A stretch of DNA of 43,785 nucleotides from Leptospira abararensis (GTDB taxonomy: Bacteria > Spirochaetota > Leptospiria > Leptospirales > Leptospiraceae): NCBI RefSeq assembly GCF_016918735.1, contig NZ_JAFFPR010000005.1, positions 1-43,785 of the forward strand, written 5' to 3'. The first letter of the stretch is position 1. The number at the start of each line of letters is the position of its first letter. The notes below the pieces were generated by a model. That model searched no databases. It worked only from the letters and a program-made list of their open reading frames with translations, and was not told the DNA's origin. Made by a program: the position numbers and the translations under genes. This document shows, piece after piece, positions 43,493-43,785 of the stretch.

Positions 43493-43785
43493 TGCGTACA
43501 CCGGCGATCGCTTGTTATTCGCCACGCCTGACTTCTTTGTGGGTCGACTAACTCTTGTTATTTATTCGCCGGACGTGTGTTATGTGACAACCCCTCTGCT
43601 ACCCATCCCGTCACCGGATTATGTCTCATTGCCGCTACTAACCAACACCAAATCATATAAAAAAAATCTTATTGTTCCCTATGAACTGCGAACTTTTTTA
43701 TAAAACCTTGTTGACTGCTTAGGTTTTGAAATTACTTTGGTTTTTACCGCATGGATCTTTTCGATTCATGAAACCGGTAGCTTGC

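Larger units (their letters stand above)
43302..43785. other. 484-base gap: repeat copy and hairpins, no convincing gene
   Basis: A 63-codon frame at 43512-43703 has no recognisable family and a poor ribosome-binding site, so I do not call it. The interval holds repeat copy B (43312-43356), a hairpin GGTAA-CCTG/CAGG-TTACC (43471-43492), and two copies of CTTGTTATT...CGCC (43511-43523 and 43554-43570). The rightmost 60 bases contain TTGACT and TACTTT 16 bases apart, a possible promoter for a gene beyond the window. Confidence 0.6.

Noticed and set aside
43545..43585. Possible integron attC site
   Set aside because: Core-like GACTAAC and GTTATGT each deviate from the consensus, the spacing of 41 bases is short, and there is no integrase gene in the window.
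43512..43703. 63-codon open frame in the terminal gap
   Set aside because: There is no convincing ribosome-binding site, family resemblance or codon signal, and it overlaps hairpin and repeat structures.
1..43785. CRISPR arrays, tRNA or rRNA genes, insertion sequences
   Set aside because: No regularly spaced direct repeats, cloverleaf patterns, transposase motifs or ribosomal signatures were seen on reading both strands; a tRNAscan or ISfinder run would be decisive.

Overview
The window looks like a chromosomal segment of a spirochaete of the genus Leptospira. The evidence is modest GC content (about 40% by eye), many lipoproteins with spirochaetal lipoboxes, a lipoprotein resembling the leptospiral LIC_13355 family, an OmpL-like beta-barrel porin, an orphan MotA, and short operons with ATGA-type overlaps. 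A saprophytic (biflexa-like) species is plausible, but I cannot prove the species from sequence alone. I see no IS element, prophage, CRISPR array, rRNA or tRNA.

Layout. 1-2250: a membrane protein, a GAF-GGDEF diguanylate cyclase and the decayed C-terminal half of a flavin oxidoreductase. 2273-4690 (minus): an arsenic operon, arsR - arsC - DUF6428 - acr3, with a perfect palindromic operator overlapping its promoter. 4756-7762 (minus): an exported protein, an epimerase and a DUF445 protein. 8021-11752: a 1243-residue lipoprotein of repeated Ig-like domains with a YfaP-type C-terminus. 11852-14120 (minus): a GHKL-HDOD signalling protein overlapping an ABC ATPase. 14228-16314: a small ORF, an MptE-like (DUF115) protein whose true start is not a standard codon, and a protein with an extremely acidic tail. 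16452-20495: a thioredoxin-like lipoprotein, a glutamine amidotransferase and SecA.

20675-23592 (minus) is the most interesting block: a di-haem cytochrome c peroxidase, then a cobalamin riboswitch, then two lipoproteins of unknown function. 23715-28597: a chemotaxis receptor, a small lipoprotein, and a porin-lipoprotein operon. 28777-31284 (minus): RNase H, a small lipoprotein, a Fur-family regulator and a tRNA nucleotidyltransferase, all overlapping. 31502-35448: an RlmK-like methyltransferase facing an orphan MotA that is coupled to a large membrane protein. 35498-43301 (plus): a family-2 glycosyltransferase, a Cys-rich small protein, an RnfC-like and an RnfD-like protein, a PTS IIA protein, two oligopeptide-type ABC permeases and a PEGA-domain protein. 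43302-43785 holds no convincing gene, but it has a repeat copy and several hairpins.

Main points for a second look: (1) a B12 riboswitch directly controls a two-lipoprotein operon, suggesting an undescribed cobalamin-related surface or periplasmic protein pair; (2) a sharply bounded GC-rich intergenic repeat occurs twice in opposite orientation, at about 31.4 kb and 43.3 kb; (3) an RnfC/RnfD-like pair lacks the rest of the complex; (4) the DUF115 gene has 40 apparently coding codons upstream of its first standard start codon.
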